From the NCBI GenBank assembly GCA_030272585.1, contig BSYQ01000003.1:4712001-4776000 (forward strand): a DNA stretch of 64,000 bases, in the 5' to 3' direction. Shown piece by piece: positions 21,347-34,420 of the stretch (its first letter is position 1; each line of letters begins with the position of its first letter). A model generated the notes under the pieces. It saw only the letters and a program-made list of their open reading frames with translations. It was not told the DNA's origin and did no database searches. Source of the stretch: Bryopsis sp. KO-2023. Lineage: Eukaryota > Chlorophyta > Ulvophyceae > Bryopsidales > Bryopsidaceae. The position numbers and the translations under genes are program-made.

Positions 21347-23330
21347 TGACCTGGAATCAAATATTCAACCTGTTAGTGCATAGTATAAGAATTTTGTAAA
21401 CTGTCGCAATAACCACATAGGACAGCTTCTTTCTGTTTTTTTTTTTTTTAAATGTTCTCTTTTTTTCCGATATATCGCTTTCTTCAAACCCCCTTTTTTG
21501 ACCCCAAGGAGGGTCTTGATTCGGTTTTGCTGGATATTCGGTGCTGTAGTGGTTGTATATCAATGCTAAGGGTGATGGAGCTAGTTTTCATTGGTGTTTT
21601 TCGTTTTTTGGGAATTGCGACTTGGGGGATAGTGAAAAGTAGGCATTTTGAATTGAATTTTTTTCCCCCCAAGTCTGAGGTTTGACGACCTAAATTTGTG
21701 GCTCGAAATTTGGTTGACCAAAATATCATCAAACAAACAAACAAACAATGATACTTGTGAAGATTACGCAGATCGTCGTTTTTTTGGTGATGTAATCAAA
21801 TTTGGCGCTGTAGCCACACCAAATGTCTGTTAATGGACACCGATGGAGACAGAAATTCAAAACTTTCCAAACTTTGAGAATGAAAATGAAACACCAACAT
21901 GGATGCACTCTTGTTTGTCCTCTGTGGAATCCTCCCAAGTGGACTTCAAAATCTGAACTCCTTACGCTCTTTTCATCAAAATAGGAATTACCCAACCTCG
22001 TGCACGCGCGCTGTTAAGCAGAAAATAGACTTGCCAAGGAACCCAGCTTTGGACCCTTCCCCTGCGAAGAGTGAACGATCAACACATGCATGTGCACAGT
22101 CCCACTCCCCCCTGCCCTTTTCTTTCGCTTTGGGCTGCTCGTTTTGGGATCGATTTCTTTCCCGGAGCAGCAGAAAGATCAAAGCGGCGGTTGCCAAAAT
22201 GGAGGCCTCCTCTCTGACGCTTGCACCTCGCTCACATTCACGAGGGAAGGGGTTGGACTTGCTGGCTGCGGAGGCGGGACAGGCCTACCCCACCTGCGGC
22301 GCACGCAGAAGATCACATCACCAGCGACCAGGTTCTCTAAATTCACTCACCACAGATATCTTTTCTTTTCGAAAGATCCGTCGCACACTCATCGTAAACC
22401 TCTTGGTGAAAGGAAAGGAAAAGTTTCAAGCACGACCCAAGGCAGTGTCATCCTCCCCCCCGACTGAAAGAGAACTGAAGTTTTCTTTAGGTTGCACATT
22501 GTTGGAACCATCAACTCGGTTGTATCGCAACATGGGAATATCTTGGAGGAAAGAAGGAGTTTCTTGTATCGTCTTGGAAGTTCCAAGTTCCAAGTTGGAA
22601 CGACTTTCAAGAAATCTAGATTCAACAGCATGGAAATTCAGGAAGGACATGGATTTGGTGGTGTATGCTTGTTTTTAAGCCGTCTTTGTGTTTTTCAGAT
22701 ACAAAAGAATTGGATTCGCTTGGGTTGCCTCTCTTCTTCAAACCCCCCCCCCCCCCCCAAAAAAAAAAGAACTTCCATCGAACCACCTACCCACAAGTTG
22801 AACAATGATGTGCATAAATGTCTGCCGGAAATGACCCCTATTTTGGGAGCAAGAATTAAATTGCGAGCTGCGAATGACTTTGGCGCCCAGTCCGACTCAT
22901 GGCGACAGTGTGCGATTACATCGCGATTTGCCTTCGTGTGCCTCCGTCACCGCCACAGCGCCCCTGTTTGGGCTCTTGACGTTTTTTCGAATTCCACAAA
23001 GCAAGCAAAAAGCTACCACCTAGATAATCTCCTGACGCCAAGCCTGCTAAAGAGTCGAAAAAAGATCGGTTTATCTGTCGAGTGCACTGTTTTCGGTTGT
23101 GACGGGAGAGATGGGACCGTCGACGTTTTTCTCGTCGATAACTTCTGCTCGGGAACTCGGCCTTGTCAGCCCTGAGGTGCGTCGAAAAGAAATGTTTTGA
23201 TCCTCCCGGTGCGGGTTGAAGCACCCGCCGTGAGATTTGGGTTTTTTTCGGAAAAGATGAGGACGTCACAAACGTTCAGGGACGTGGAACAGATTCGTTT
23301 TTGCAGTCGGTTTGCTCTCTTGGTTGACGT
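21347..23330. other. Intergenic region, possibly hiding unrecognised 5' exons
   Basis: Nearly 2 kb with no supported gene. Open frames at 21899-22678 and 22492-23175 have no recognisable domain; a frame from an ATG near 22198 ending at a CCAG|GTTC donor could be an exon but nothing confirms it. A C16A10 homopolymer junction lies at 22743-22768. 22577-22606 has short nested direct and inverted copies of AAGTTCC. The region just before 23330 (GACGTC at 23272-23277) may be promoter or first exon of the WDTC1 gene. Confidence 0.4.
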
Positions 23331-26300
23331 TCAGCGAAAATAATTGCAACTCATCTGAAGTGTTTGACGTGGTGTGGCTTCGTGGTGGTTAAGAGATGGC
23401 GCCGCGACAATCACTTTCCCGACGTCTTGGCGAGGAAACTGCGGCTCGAGAAAGTTCTTGAAGGGCACACGCTGTGCGTCAACCGTTTGGCTTGGAACGC
23501 CCAGGGCTCGCGGTTGGGGTCTGGCTCCGATGACAGACGGGTGGGCGTCGCTTTTGCTCGAACCGACCCGTCTGAATATGAATAAGAACTTCATGTGCTG
23601 GATCAAAAAAAGTGGATGCAAAACACTTGGATCTCAATTTGTAATGGGAAGCCTTGGGGGGTTACAAACAGTTTTTTCGTTTTTTGAGCTGGATCCATCC
23701 ACCCAAAAGATCCAGATCCGAATTGAGATCAAACAAATTGAAGTTTCTGACAGTTCTGAGTTTTTTTTTTGATTCAGGTGCTGGTGTGGCACTTTCCTGA
23801 TTACCATGCGCTGCCTTTGGCTCTCAACACCTGCCATGATTGCAACATCTTTGCCGTTCAATTTTTGCCCTGCACGGGCGATCGCTTGATGGTGTCCGGA
23901 GCTATGGACCACACCGTCCAATTGCATCATCTCGATGTCGACCCGGCCGGTCCATTAAAATACCCTTCCAAAGCAGCGGCCCAGTCAGGTGCCAACACCT
24001 TAAAAAACTCTCCTCTAAACCTCAAAAAAAAATTCTATTGATGTTTTCTGTGGAATTTTTTCGTGTCTTTTCGAAGCTGGGAGGGGGGGGATTTTGAAGG
24101 TGGTGCGGGGGTGTTGGTTTGGTCAGGTGGACGGCAGGGAGGTAATGGCGAAACACGCCATTGGAGAGGAATCCGGAGTCCACCGGCGCATGAAGTGATC
24201 GAGGTGGATCCACAGACGACGGTCTATAGTTGCCACAGGTCGCGAGTTAAGGTACTTTTTCTAATCAAGCTGAAAAAGAGATGTGCTGTTTTTTTCATTC
24301 TGTTTGAAGAAAGGATTGTCCCCGATGCTTGGGTTTTGAGAAAGTGTGAAATCAAAAAAACACGAATAATTAAAAAATTAAATAAAATCTCCCCTCGATA
24401 ATTTTTCCAACTTTTATTTTAAAATAATTTTTTGACAAAAAAAGAAAAATCGAACTTGTAGCCAGACACCTACTTTGCTGAAAGCGTTTGTTTTGAAGAG
24501 TGCAGATTTGCCATAAATTTGAAATATATATATATATATTATATATATATATATATGGCAAGACCTTGTTCTTTTTCTGTAAGAAAATGTGAAGCTTTTC
24601 CTTACTGTGTGTGTTTTTTTTCTTCTTTTCCTTTTTTTTTTTTCCTCCTCTTTTTTCTCCTGCCTTTTTCCTTTCCTTTCGTCAGGATGTGGAAGTAGAG
24701 CCAATGAATCCCCACAATTTTTGGTCAGCATGTGAGGATGGATTCATTCGGCAGTTTGACGTTCGCACCGGGTAGGGGCTCGCTTTCCATTGGCAAGGGA
24801 AAAGTTGAGATGAATAAATCCTGGATCATGGAAAGAGGCGGAAAAAAAAAAAAAGATCAAAAGCCGCACCGACAGGTAAATCTTTTGCTGTTGACCGTGT
24901 TCTGTGTTTGTAGGGACCAATCCGATTTCACCAGCCAGAATGTCTTGATTCAACTCAGGGGAAAAGCTGGGGAAGGGCATGTTGAATTGAAGGGGCTGGA
25001 TATCAACAAGGTGGGCATTTTTTTTATTTATTTTATTCTTTTCTTTTTTTTTTGAGGGGGGGAAAAGGGGGGTGGATGATCCGTGGAAGTGATTTGTTGT
25101 ATGAAAGATTGGAGTACTGACAAAGTTGAGCAGTAAAGAGTTCAGCGTCCGTTCAGAATCACCGGCAAGTCGAAACGTGTTTGAAAACGCTGCAGAAACT
25201 GGAACTGGATTTTAATCAGCGCCCTTATGTTTCAATGCGTTTTGCATTGTGTGAATTGTGCTATGTGGCATCGTAGTGGATGGTGTTAAAAAAACTCGCA
25301 ACAAATTGGAAAATATATCTGCATCGTGTTTCTGTCGTTGATTTCAGGTGCAGTCCTATCAAATGGCGGTGGCTTGTGCCGATCCTTACATCCGCATTTA
25401 CGACAGGCGAAGGCTTTCGACCTGTAAGTCGACCTCCTGTAATCCATGTCATTTCGTTTCAACGGATTCGGGGTTTTACTGGCCTCTATTACTCTTTCAG
25501 AAATCAAATTCAGCAAGGCATGTGTGAGCATCAGTTCAAATTACTTCTCGACACATTTCCAGGTTGTTTTCTTTTCATCTTTTTTCAAAGTCACGTCCTC
25601 TGGTTGAAAAATATCACACTGCCTGATCAAAGGAATTCTCGACATGATTGGCTTTTTTTTGTTGCAGGTGGGCCAGGAGATGTATCCCCAGAGCCTATGC
25701 TAACCCTTGCACCCCCACATCTTTCATTATGTGAGTGGTAAAAAAAAAAAAGTCAGAAACTGGGTGGATACCATTATAGATCTCATGCTTTTTTCAGGAA
25801 ACATTGTTTGCGAGGGTTCTTTGACACCTGTAGCGTTGGCTTTTTCCAAAAATGTGTTGGAATTGATTGTTCAAATCGGATTATTGTGAATGAAGGTCCG
25901 GGACGCAGAAGCCATGCAACCTACGTTAACTTTAGCAATGGCGGTGACAAGGTATGGTGCTTCTTTTTGAACCGAGTGGATGCTGGCCAGATGTTGAATA
26001 TGCCCGGTCCATTTGCTCACCGGATTTTGCAATGCTTTGATTTTTTTTTGAAGTTTTTAGTTGCTATTGAATCACGTTTCATATGTATTGCATCGAGACT
26101 TATCACAAGTACTGAATAAATAAATAAATAAGTAAATAAATCATCCTTCAGGCTAGGTGTGGACGAGTCCCACCGATGGAAAATTTTCCAACCACGACCT
26201 GATCAAAATTTTTATTATTTATAAATTAATTTTAGTCCTGTCGATTGGTTTGGATCAGGTGGTTGCATCTTACCATGGGGACCACGCTTATTCATTCGAC

Positions 26301-29300
26301 ATAACTGGGGAGGGCGCAGCAGCATGCGCCTTTGTTCAACCAAAGCGAATGCATTCCAAGCCCGAACCAGCATCCACTGGCTATATCAGTTCTGAGGAGA
26401 GGGCAACAACATCAAGGTACAATCGAGAATCCCACCCCCCCCAAAAAATACAGATAATGATAATAATAATAATTTCAACTCAATTTCCAAAAAAAAATAG
26501 CCTTGAAATAATTCTGGACACCAGAGAAACTAAGATGGACGAGGAGTCGTCCATCCACGTTTTCTCTCAGCCATTTTGAGGGCATATGTTTTGTGCTCGT
26601 TTTTTTTTTCGACTGAAAGGGTGTCTGTTTCTGTTGCTTTTTTTTGGCAGCCGCCGTGTGGTTCCATGCACTTCTCCCAAGGCTGAGGAGTGCCTGAGTG
26701 TGGCCCGCTCGGCAGTCGATCGATCACATTTTGACAGAGCCATCAAGTATGCGATTCCAAAAACAATGCAATGATTTCTATTATGGGGAAAAAATCATAT
26801 AAGTGAGATATAACATTGAACAAACATTGGGTCAAAATTTGCTTTTTGTGGAGTGATGGGGGGGTTTTCAACTACCTGACAAAAAAAAGAAGTAAAAAAA
26901 CGACCTCACCCTGATTTTTTGATTGTTCATATTTGCTTTTTGTTTTTTGTTTCAGATATTTCACCAGGGCCATCTATTTTTCACCCGACACCTGGGGCAT
27001 ATATGTGGAACGAGCAAGCGCATTGTTGGAGAGAGGGTTTGTGGGGGATGCTGGTTTCGCACTCAGAGATTGTGATCAGGCCATTCTGTTGAAGGATGAC
27101 TTGCCGGATGCACATTTTCTGAGACTGAGGACTCTGAAGGCACTCGGCCAGCTGCAGGTGAGGCATGGAAAGTCGATAAAAAACACCACCACCACCCAAA
27201 CCCAATTTCTTATTAGGAGCTCGGAATACTATGAGTCAATCTTTCCAGAAATTCAGTGCAATGACGCCTCCCCCCTCCAAAAAATTAAAAAATGAGACAA
27301 GTAAATTGACAATCAGATATGAAAAGAAGCATATCCTGAACGGTGATGCAACACTTGAGTCATGTCTGGCTGTCTGGCTGTCTGACTTTTTTTTTTTTTA
27401 AGAAAGAAAAGTGTCTCAAACTTTCTATTTTGATTCTTGATTGAATTTTTTTTTTTTGCATGTTTTCCAACCGCTTGCTCTCGAAGAAAATTTCTCATGT
27501 CTCATTTCGCATTTCTCGTTTTTCACCACATCTCGTCTCAGAACCATGTCATTATTCAGTCAGGATCTGACTGTTTTATTGTTCGTTTCTGTTCCACCAC
27601 CCATTGCAGACTGCATCAGCCCTGTACAAAAATTTCGTATCCAAATTCCCGGGCTTGAAAAATGCAGAAGATGTCAAAGGATTTCGTGCAAAACTGAACG
27701 TCGCGCTCTCTAACGAAGCCTCCAAAGAACTCAACAAAAGGAAAAGGAGAAGACAAGCCAGCAGAGTGAGCGATCCGGGGTTTTAAAAATATTACGATTA
27801 TAATTATCGGCTTGCAGGGGGTTGCTTGCGTATCATAGTGTAGATTTTTTTTTCTTTTTCCTGAAATCAGTGATCGACTTTTTGATGGGTAAATGCTACT
27901 GTGTCCACTCTGTGCTAAGAATTGAAAAAAAAATCGACCCCCTGTTTTCTGTGTGTGTGCGTGCTTTCCGTTTTCCAGAATAGGTGGGATTATGAACGAG
28001 ATGATGACACCGCCGAAAACGAGGAGGAGGTGAATTCTCCATAAAAAAAAAAGCATCCTCCAGGGAAAATCTGGGCCACGTCAGATTTCCACAGAAATCT
28101 CCATGTGGTGGACTCTTTTGTTCTAATAAACCACCACTGCTAAGGAATCGAGGAGTAGATAGTTCTTAAAATGTCGCAAAATATATCATAAACTCAATTT
28201 TCTCAATATTGTGTTTTGGCTAATGCATTGGTTTGTTTTGTCAGTCTTCTTGTTTTATTTATTTTATTCTCCCTTTTTCTTTTTTTCCCCCCTCTTGATG
28301 CATGTTTTGTTGCATGAGTGCCTGACCATGAGATTTGTTTTTGGTTGGGTGCATTTTCATGGAAACAGTCCTCTTCTGCTGACGAAGATTTTGGACTCGA
28401 TATTGCGGACAAGAGCGAGGAGGAAATCTTGAAATGCCAGGAGGACTGCTTGAAGTAGTAAGTGCTTGCATCATAGGAGCCCCTTTGTCGGCACTCTTTA
28501 CAAAAGTATAAAAAATAATGATAAATGAGTATTGAATTTAATACCAACCGATGCCCCTGCAGACAGTATCATATCCTTTCTCAGATTTTCACCGGCTTTT
28601 TCCCAGAGGACAGGGTGTCTTCCATCCAAAATACATACCTCCCCAGACAGTCCATGATTTGGACGAAGTTTTAAAGTTTTGGCATTTTCCTTCCCTTCCT
28701 CCTGTTTCTTTTTTCCTCAAATCTGACCCTTTTTTGTGGGTTCTTTTTTTCTTCAGTTACTGTGGAGAAGGAAATTCCGAAAAGGAGCTTGCTTCGCCGG
28801 GGATTTGGTTTGGCACTGCAGGTGGTCGCAGAATGCTCACCAGGTTCATCGGACATTGCAACGTTCAAACCGACATCAAGGAATCTGTGTTCGTGGGGCA
28901 AAACGACGAGTTGGTGGCTTGTGGGAGCGACGATGGGAAAGTTTTCATTTACAATGCGGTAGGTTCCGAGTCCCCCCCCCACACAAAAAGAAAAAAATAA
29001 ATTATACAGAAAAAAAATAAGAAGAAGAATAATCATACAGAAAAAACCAACCCAAAAGTTATTATCAAAGGGAAAAAAGTTTCATCTCTTCCCTTTTCAG
29101 TGAGGAAAAGCTGAACCATTCCAGCCCCTAAATTTTTTGTGCAGGAAAAAACAGAAAAGGATCGAAGCACACCAGGTGGTGATGTGGTACCTCAAAGTGC
29201 ATGTGTTTGTATTGAGCAGATGACAGGTCAACCTGTCCAAGTCCTCAAAGCCGACTCCGACGTTGCCAATTGCGTCCAGGTACAACAAATATATTTCTGC

Positions 29301-29995
29301 TGCCTTGCGAGCGTGGCTTTTTTTTTTGCCACATCTATTTGTGCACACATCTCTTTTCACTTGTCGTTTTTTTTGAAACCATTTCTGGGTGTGCATGCCC
29401 CAAGGCAAAATCCATCCATCAAAATCGCAGGGACAGAAAACGAGAAACTGAGTGAGTTTTTCCTCTCCAAAACCAGGGGTTCACCTGTGCTGTGGATAGT
29501 GCAATTTTTGTATTTTTTTTGTGTCCCTCCAACTTTGCATCGAGACAGTTGTTTTTTGAAATGTTGCGAATTCAGTGCCATCCGTCCCTCACCGTGCTGG
29601 CGACAAGCGGGTTGGAATCGGTGATCCGGCTCTGGTCCCCCACGGAAGACACCAGCGACAGAGACGAGGACATGGAGAAACTCATCTCCAAAAATCAAGA
29701 TCGAATGAGGGCAGGACCTCAATCGCTGATCTCCCCGATCATCAACGAGCAGACATTCATGCAGATGCAGCTAATTCTGGATAATTACGAACTGGTTCAG
29801 ATGCTTTCGGGCAGGGAGAATCGAGAAAGGTGGAGAGGTGGCGGGGATCGGGATGAGGATGGGGATGGAACCGAGCGGGGCCAGGCCCCTGGTAATGATG
29901 ATGACGATGATGATGATGATGATAATAATGATGGGGAAGATTATGATGGTAGTAATGGGAGGTCGTCGCACCAAGTCAACTGTAGAATGTCTTGA
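23331..29995 (+). CDS. WDTC1: WD40-TPR protein, WDTC1/ADIPOSE/ASG2 type (DDB1-CUL4 substrate receptor); 5' end unresolved
   Basis: WDTC1 family proteins are DCAF substrate receptors of CUL4-DDB1 ubiquitin ligases (known in animals; the Arabidopsis ASG2 protein is the plant homologue). Exons after a partial first exon ending at 23540: 23778-23988, 24127-24251, 24686-24771, 24914-25010, 25348-25423, 25668-25730, 25896-25951, 26259-26416, 26651-26746, 26956-27157, 27610-27765, 27979-28029, 28369-28457, 28757-28958, 29145-29279, 29576-29995; all phases agree, about 800 residues. Seen: LEGHTLCVNRLAWN and GSGSDD (WD repeat 1), SCHRSRVK, FWSACEDGFIRQFDVR (a WDxR-like DDB1-binding repeat end), YIRIYDRRR, HATYVNFSNGG; a TPR segment from ARSAVDRSHFDRAI to LKALGQLQ; then two C-terminal WD repeats (IGHCNVQTDIKESVF, ACGSDDGKVFIY; LATSGLESVIRLWSP). 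It ends in an Asp/Asn-rich tail encoded by a GAT-type microsatellite. In the first exon's frame the nearest upstream stop is at 23325-23327 and no ATG follows it before the conserved region, so another exon must supply the start. Confidence 0.9.
24524..24556. repeat. TA dinucleotide microsatellite (intronic)
   Basis: Uninterrupted AT/TA alternation apart from one TT junction, inside the third defined intron of the WDTC1 gene. Confidence 0.9.
26114..26141. repeat. AAAT tetranucleotide microsatellite (intronic)
   Basis: Six or seven AATA units with one G interruption, in the WDTC1 intron between exons ending 25951 and starting 26259. Confidence 0.85.
29894..29935 (+). repeat. Coding GAT/GAC/AAT trinucleotide tract
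   Basis: Trinucleotide repeat inside the last WDTC1 exon; encodes about nine Asp followed by two Asn. Likely length-variable between strains. Confidence 0.9.
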
Positions 29996-32214
29996 ATAGA
30001 GGTTGGGTTGGTGATGGAGTTTGGATAAAGATGCGGTTGGAAGGGATATGTATGAGTGGACATGTGGTTTTGCATGCGAGTGAGTGTGTCAGTTTTGCTG
30101 TGAGGTCAAAAAAATACGAAAGATAGAGGATGTGTATAAGACGAAATAAGGGAGGAGGATTGTGATGTGACTGGTACAAGTGCAAGGGAAAAAACACACG
30201 CACACACACACAGAAAAACGAAAGACGAGGAGCAAGGGCAAAAACAGAAGGGGTGGAAAGGGGGAAATGAAAAAAAAAAATGAAAGGAAAGCTGACATGT
30301 CAGGGAAAATGCGGCCATGCATTGTTTGTAAGAAGAACGAAGAGGTGGGGATGATTGAGGGAGCTCCTCCCCCTTGAAAAAAAGGCATGAGGATATGTAT
30401 TGGATCAAATTGTATAGTAGGGTGTGAATGGGGTGTGCGATTTTTTTGGTTGTCTTTTTGTACAGTAGAGAAAGACGGTTTGGGAGGGGGTGGGGGGTTG
30501 ATTAAAGGGAAATACCTGAAAGAATGGGTTTTATTTTCCCTGAATAGAGCCGTTTGATCAGGGCTGTACCGAGGTTTCCTTTTCTCTTCCGTTGGATGTG
30601 TTGATGAACTATTGTGGGGTGTTTGTTTTTTTCCCTTTCAAAAACCAGAGCTCTGCTGGAGCCTAACTTTGGGATTGGGCTTGGGTCAAGGAATGCCTTC
30701 GATAGTGTTGTGTAGCTGTTTCACTTTGTAATGATTTTTGAGCGTGAACCCTGCCAAGCGAAATCTCGGCTCTTGAATGCTGATAAGCATCATGGACAAG
30801 ATTCTGGATGGGTTTGTCGAGAATAGGGCAAATTCAATTCCCCCGAAAAAAGGCAGTATATAACTGGCGCCCAATAATTGCGTCAATACTGGTGGAAACA
30901 AAAAGAAGAGGAGGGGTTTCAAAAGTGAGAATCCCGCTTGCTAAGCTGAAGGGGTAAGAATTGCAGATTAAGGGGCTAAAAGATTTTGTTATTGAGAAAG
31001 ACCTGCGAGAAGGCTGAGGTAAGAATCGAGTTTGCTGTCCGTTGTTCAATTCACAGTATTGATTCATTCTCTATGATCTCTAATTGAATCCAGTTTCGAT
31101 AGTTGGTTTATTGGGTAAAGAATGTGTGGGGTACGATTTTTTTGGAAATTATCACCAAAGAGTTTCTGCACAGAGATGAAGGGAGACTACTTTGCTCGCT
31201 GTCCATTCGATTTCTGGAATTCTTTGTTGCGACGACTCAACGGGAAGATAAAAATGGATCACTGATTCCATATCACAAATATGTGACTGGGAGGGTTGGG
31301 ACTTGTCGTTGTTTCGATAGCAGGGAGTTTGGAATTCAAAAGGACTGGGAAATAGGTGCAATCAGTCTTTTACAGATTGTCCAGAAAAAGCAAGATCACG
31401 AACTCGATTCTCTCAAAATCCTGGTCATGCACATCAAACTGAACAGATTAGCATTGGACAGCATGTGGGCCGGCAAATTTCGTATTGGAAATATAGCTAT
31501 GTCAGCTAAGTGCATCTGTTGTGTCAGACCCAATTGAATGAGATTATTTATAGTACAGATTGGATCTTGGCAGCAAGGATATAGTCTTCTTCTTGGTTGT
31601 ATCTAGGTCTTTCTGTTAGCTTCGATATGCTGTTTGTTGTATGGCCGAAGTAACACATCCATAACAACCATATCGTATTTCACATCTTGAATAAGCGCTA
31701 TAACCAGCTTAAAACTCCCTTCTTCAAGTTGATATACATACCAGCTCCATCAGTCAGATACTCAACCTTCTCAGCCCTGATCAACATTTCTTCACAGCGA
31801 AAGGAAAGGCTCACCACCTTTTTTCCACTCACACACAACCCCACACACGCCGCCCCAAGAAAAAATTAGCTCAAGAGTAATGACAGTGATGATAATGACA
31901 ATAATCACATCACAGAGGCGCGGGACATCTACGGCTGCCTTGAACTCCCCCATGAACATCGCATCGTGATTCTTTCCCGCGAGCTGCTTGTTGGTGAGGG
32001 CCTGGTGAGTGGATCGCTCATATAGAGGCCTTCTGCCGACTTTTTTCGCTTCTTTCCAACTGATTTGAGGAAAACCTGTCCGTGTTTGAAAGCGCGTCCG
32101 TTTTCATCAGAATGTGCATTCCCTTGTCGATTTTGGCCACCCAACAAAGCATGAAAATAGCAGACAGACATGCAAACGAAAGTCCATATGCCCTATTCCT
32201 AGGTTGGAGTCTCT
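29996..32214. other. Gene-free region between WDTC1 and membrane-protein gene
   Basis: About 2.2 kb. The first part is the WDTC1 3' UTR with a CACACA tract near 30196-30211. A 435-nt open frame at 31103-31537 begins at TTG, lacks an early ATG and resembles no family; I do not call it. 31850-32150 is AT- and CA-rich and probably the promoter and leader of the next gene. Confidence 0.5.
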
Positions 32215-34420
32215 ATGCAGGAAATGGTGGCTTCAGTTCACAAGGGACTGGTATTTGTGGCGGTGTTGGTGGGGTGCATTCTTGGGAATCATGCCTTGGA
32301 GGAGAAGACCGATGAACTGAAATTGGAGCCATCGAAATGTGTGGTTTACACTGTCGATGTCCCAAAATCTCTTTTCAATGTCACTGTGGACACTTCAGCT
32401 TTTCCAAAGCAATGCAAGCCCAGCGTATATCTGAAGTAAGCACCCTCTCCAAGGGCAGCAGTGCTTTCTGATGAAACAAATTTGTCCAAAAACTTGGAAG
32501 GGATGCTGTCTTCTTTAACCTTTCTCCGTCAGAAGGTTTGACCAGGAAAAACGATTGATTGATACAGATGATAATTTTTTATTTTTTTTGAGTGTATGAT
32601 TCGATCTTTGTGAGAAGTGAATTTCGATGGAGCATGTGGTGTTGCATGGTATTGTTGAACGGGTTTTTGAGGAATAAAAATCTGAAATCCTTCTAGGACT
32701 ACTGGGATGCATAGTGAGGGCTCATGTGTTTTGTACAAATGGAAAAATTTGATCTGTGATGCTACGATCGAAAAGAAGGAAGACATTTGCCAAGAGGTGG
32801 GGGCCAAATCTTAGAGAACAATTTCCAGAAATCTTCTTTTTTTTTGGGGGGGGGGGGCGGGGGGAGGGACATCGCTTCCGCATGATTTCCGTCGTTTTTT
32901 CCTCCAGCTGCAAATGGATGTGCGAGGGAGAATTAAGAAATCGCTCGAAACATGTTCTGGAATAATTTTCCACCAAACGTACTCTCTGGGTATAACCTGC
33001 TTTTTGCTTTGGGGGCATTGAGGGGTTGAATCTTTTCTTGTGGTGTTCATGTAGTGGGCCATATTGGGGAAGCAATTTAAACCCACAAATGCAACCCTCG
33101 ATAAGTTTGCTGCCATTGAGGAAGGTAGGCCTCTGGTGCTTTGAATGAATGTCAGCATTTGGCCGAGTCCGGTCACACTACTGTGACTCTCTTGTGAAGC
33201 ATATGCCTTTCAAGTGTTTTTTTTTTTTTTAAATGGTTGGTTAGAGTTTGTGGTTTGGGAGAAGCATCAAGTAGGTTTTGAGAGTTGTCTCTTGAAAAAC
33301 CTCTTTTCGTTTTTTTCCTTTGCAGGTTGGGCGTGCGAAAAAAACATAGACTACATCGGATTTATATCGTCTTGCCCGGAGAATGTCACGGTGTCACTGA
33401 AGGTCAGTGGCCAATTAAAACCTGTCATGGTTGGAAAAAAACAAAAACTACAAGAAACCAAAACAAAACAAATACAGAAACGAGCGCAAAATATCGAAAC
33501 CATCAGCCAAATCACCACAACACAGGCGGAGGGAAATGATAAGTTTGACTGGGCTTTTGTTTCACATGCAACCCCCCCCCCAAAAAAAACAAACAAACAA
33601 ACAGAGAGAGAGAGAGAGTAATGAACATGTGGATTTTTTTGGTTACGATTTCCTCAAGTTTGTTCTTGGTCCGGGCAGGTTCAATGGGGTGACCTCCCCG
33701 GAGACGAAGACAGCTTTTGCCAGATTGTGGGCGAACGAGGGAAAATGTTTTTTGAAAAGTTGACTGTGGAGCAAGTCATCGTGGGTCTCATCGCAGGGTT
33801 TATCGTGTTCTTGGGCCTTTCGATCTGGATATGCGCTCAATGCCCTTGCTGTCCATTCCATCGGTGGCTGAAAACGTTTTCAGAAGACGAAGATGACACT
33901 GAGGTATCGATGCTTGGTTTCAATCGAGACAACCAGCCCCGTAGACATTTATATAAATTTTTAAAATTTACTTTATATATGTGTGTGGATACATATCTCC
34001 TTTCTTTATTTTAAGAATGATTTGAACGGGTTTCTTAAGAAAGAATTTGAACCCTTCCTACCAAACCCATACGCTTGCATGTGTTTGAGCATGCTGTTTT
34101 TTTTCTTTTCTTTGAATTTCCTCAAGGCTGTTGAATATCCAATATTGACCTGGGCAATATTGTGGTTGGTTGCGTGCTTCTCTTTACCACACATTTTTTT
34201 GGGAACAAAAAAAATAAAGCCACCCGTTCATTATTTTGTAATACAGTCCGGACGGAGACCTCATCGGCAGAGGAGAGTGCATACTCACCGTTTCGATCCA
34301 GACAGCATCGAAGAGGCACTTCTGCAACAAGAGGAAAAAGAAAGGAAAGCCAGACAAAAAAAAAGAGCACAACCGGTCAAAAAGGATAAGCGTCCAGACC
34401 AAGCCACTATTCCTGAATAA
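32215..34420 (+). CDS. Type I single-pass membrane protein of unknown function
   Basis: Exons 32215-32435, 32697-32796, 32908-32919 (a 12-nt microexon), 33055-33124, 33326-33402, 33679-33903 and 34247-34420 join in phase to 292 residues. Seen: a cleavable signal peptide (VFVAVLVGCILGNHA), a roughly 165-residue extracellular or lumenal part with several Cys and N-glycosylation sequons (FNVTV, NATL, ENVTV), one membrane helix (about residues 179-202, VIVGLIAGFIVFLGLSIWIC), then a Cys cluster CAQCPCCPF right at the membrane that looks like a palmitoylation site, and a basic, glutamine/lysine-rich cytosolic tail ending DQATIPE. The family is not recognised. The second Met (32224) may be the true start, as it sits closer to the signal core. 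The microexon is chosen because it is the only in-phase link from CQE to WAILGK that I found. Confidence 0.7.
33602..33619. repeat. GA microsatellite (intronic)
   Basis: Nine AG units, about 60 bp upstream of the acceptor of the membrane-helix exon, directly after an AAAC repeat and a C10A8 junction. Confidence 0.9.

Noticed and set aside
21899..23175. Two overlapping long open frames on the plus strand
   Set aside because: No known domain, no consistent splice partner, and they cross a C16A10 homopolymer; kept only as a note on the intergenic region.
24686..24771. Possible bacterial or viral insertion in the WDTC1 introns
   Set aside because: All candidate open frames in these introns are homopolymer-derived; exons on both sides join in frame as one WDTC1 gene.
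25799..25890. Alternative WDTC1 exon starting after TTTTTTCAG at 25799
   Set aside because: Joining it to the previous phase-1 exon creates an immediate TGA stop; the exon starting at 25896 keeps the family sequence (HATYVNFSNGG).
31103..31537. 144-codon open frame
   Set aside because: Opens on TTG rather than ATG, no early in-frame ATG, no recognisable motif and AT-rich codon use like surrounding non-coding DNA.
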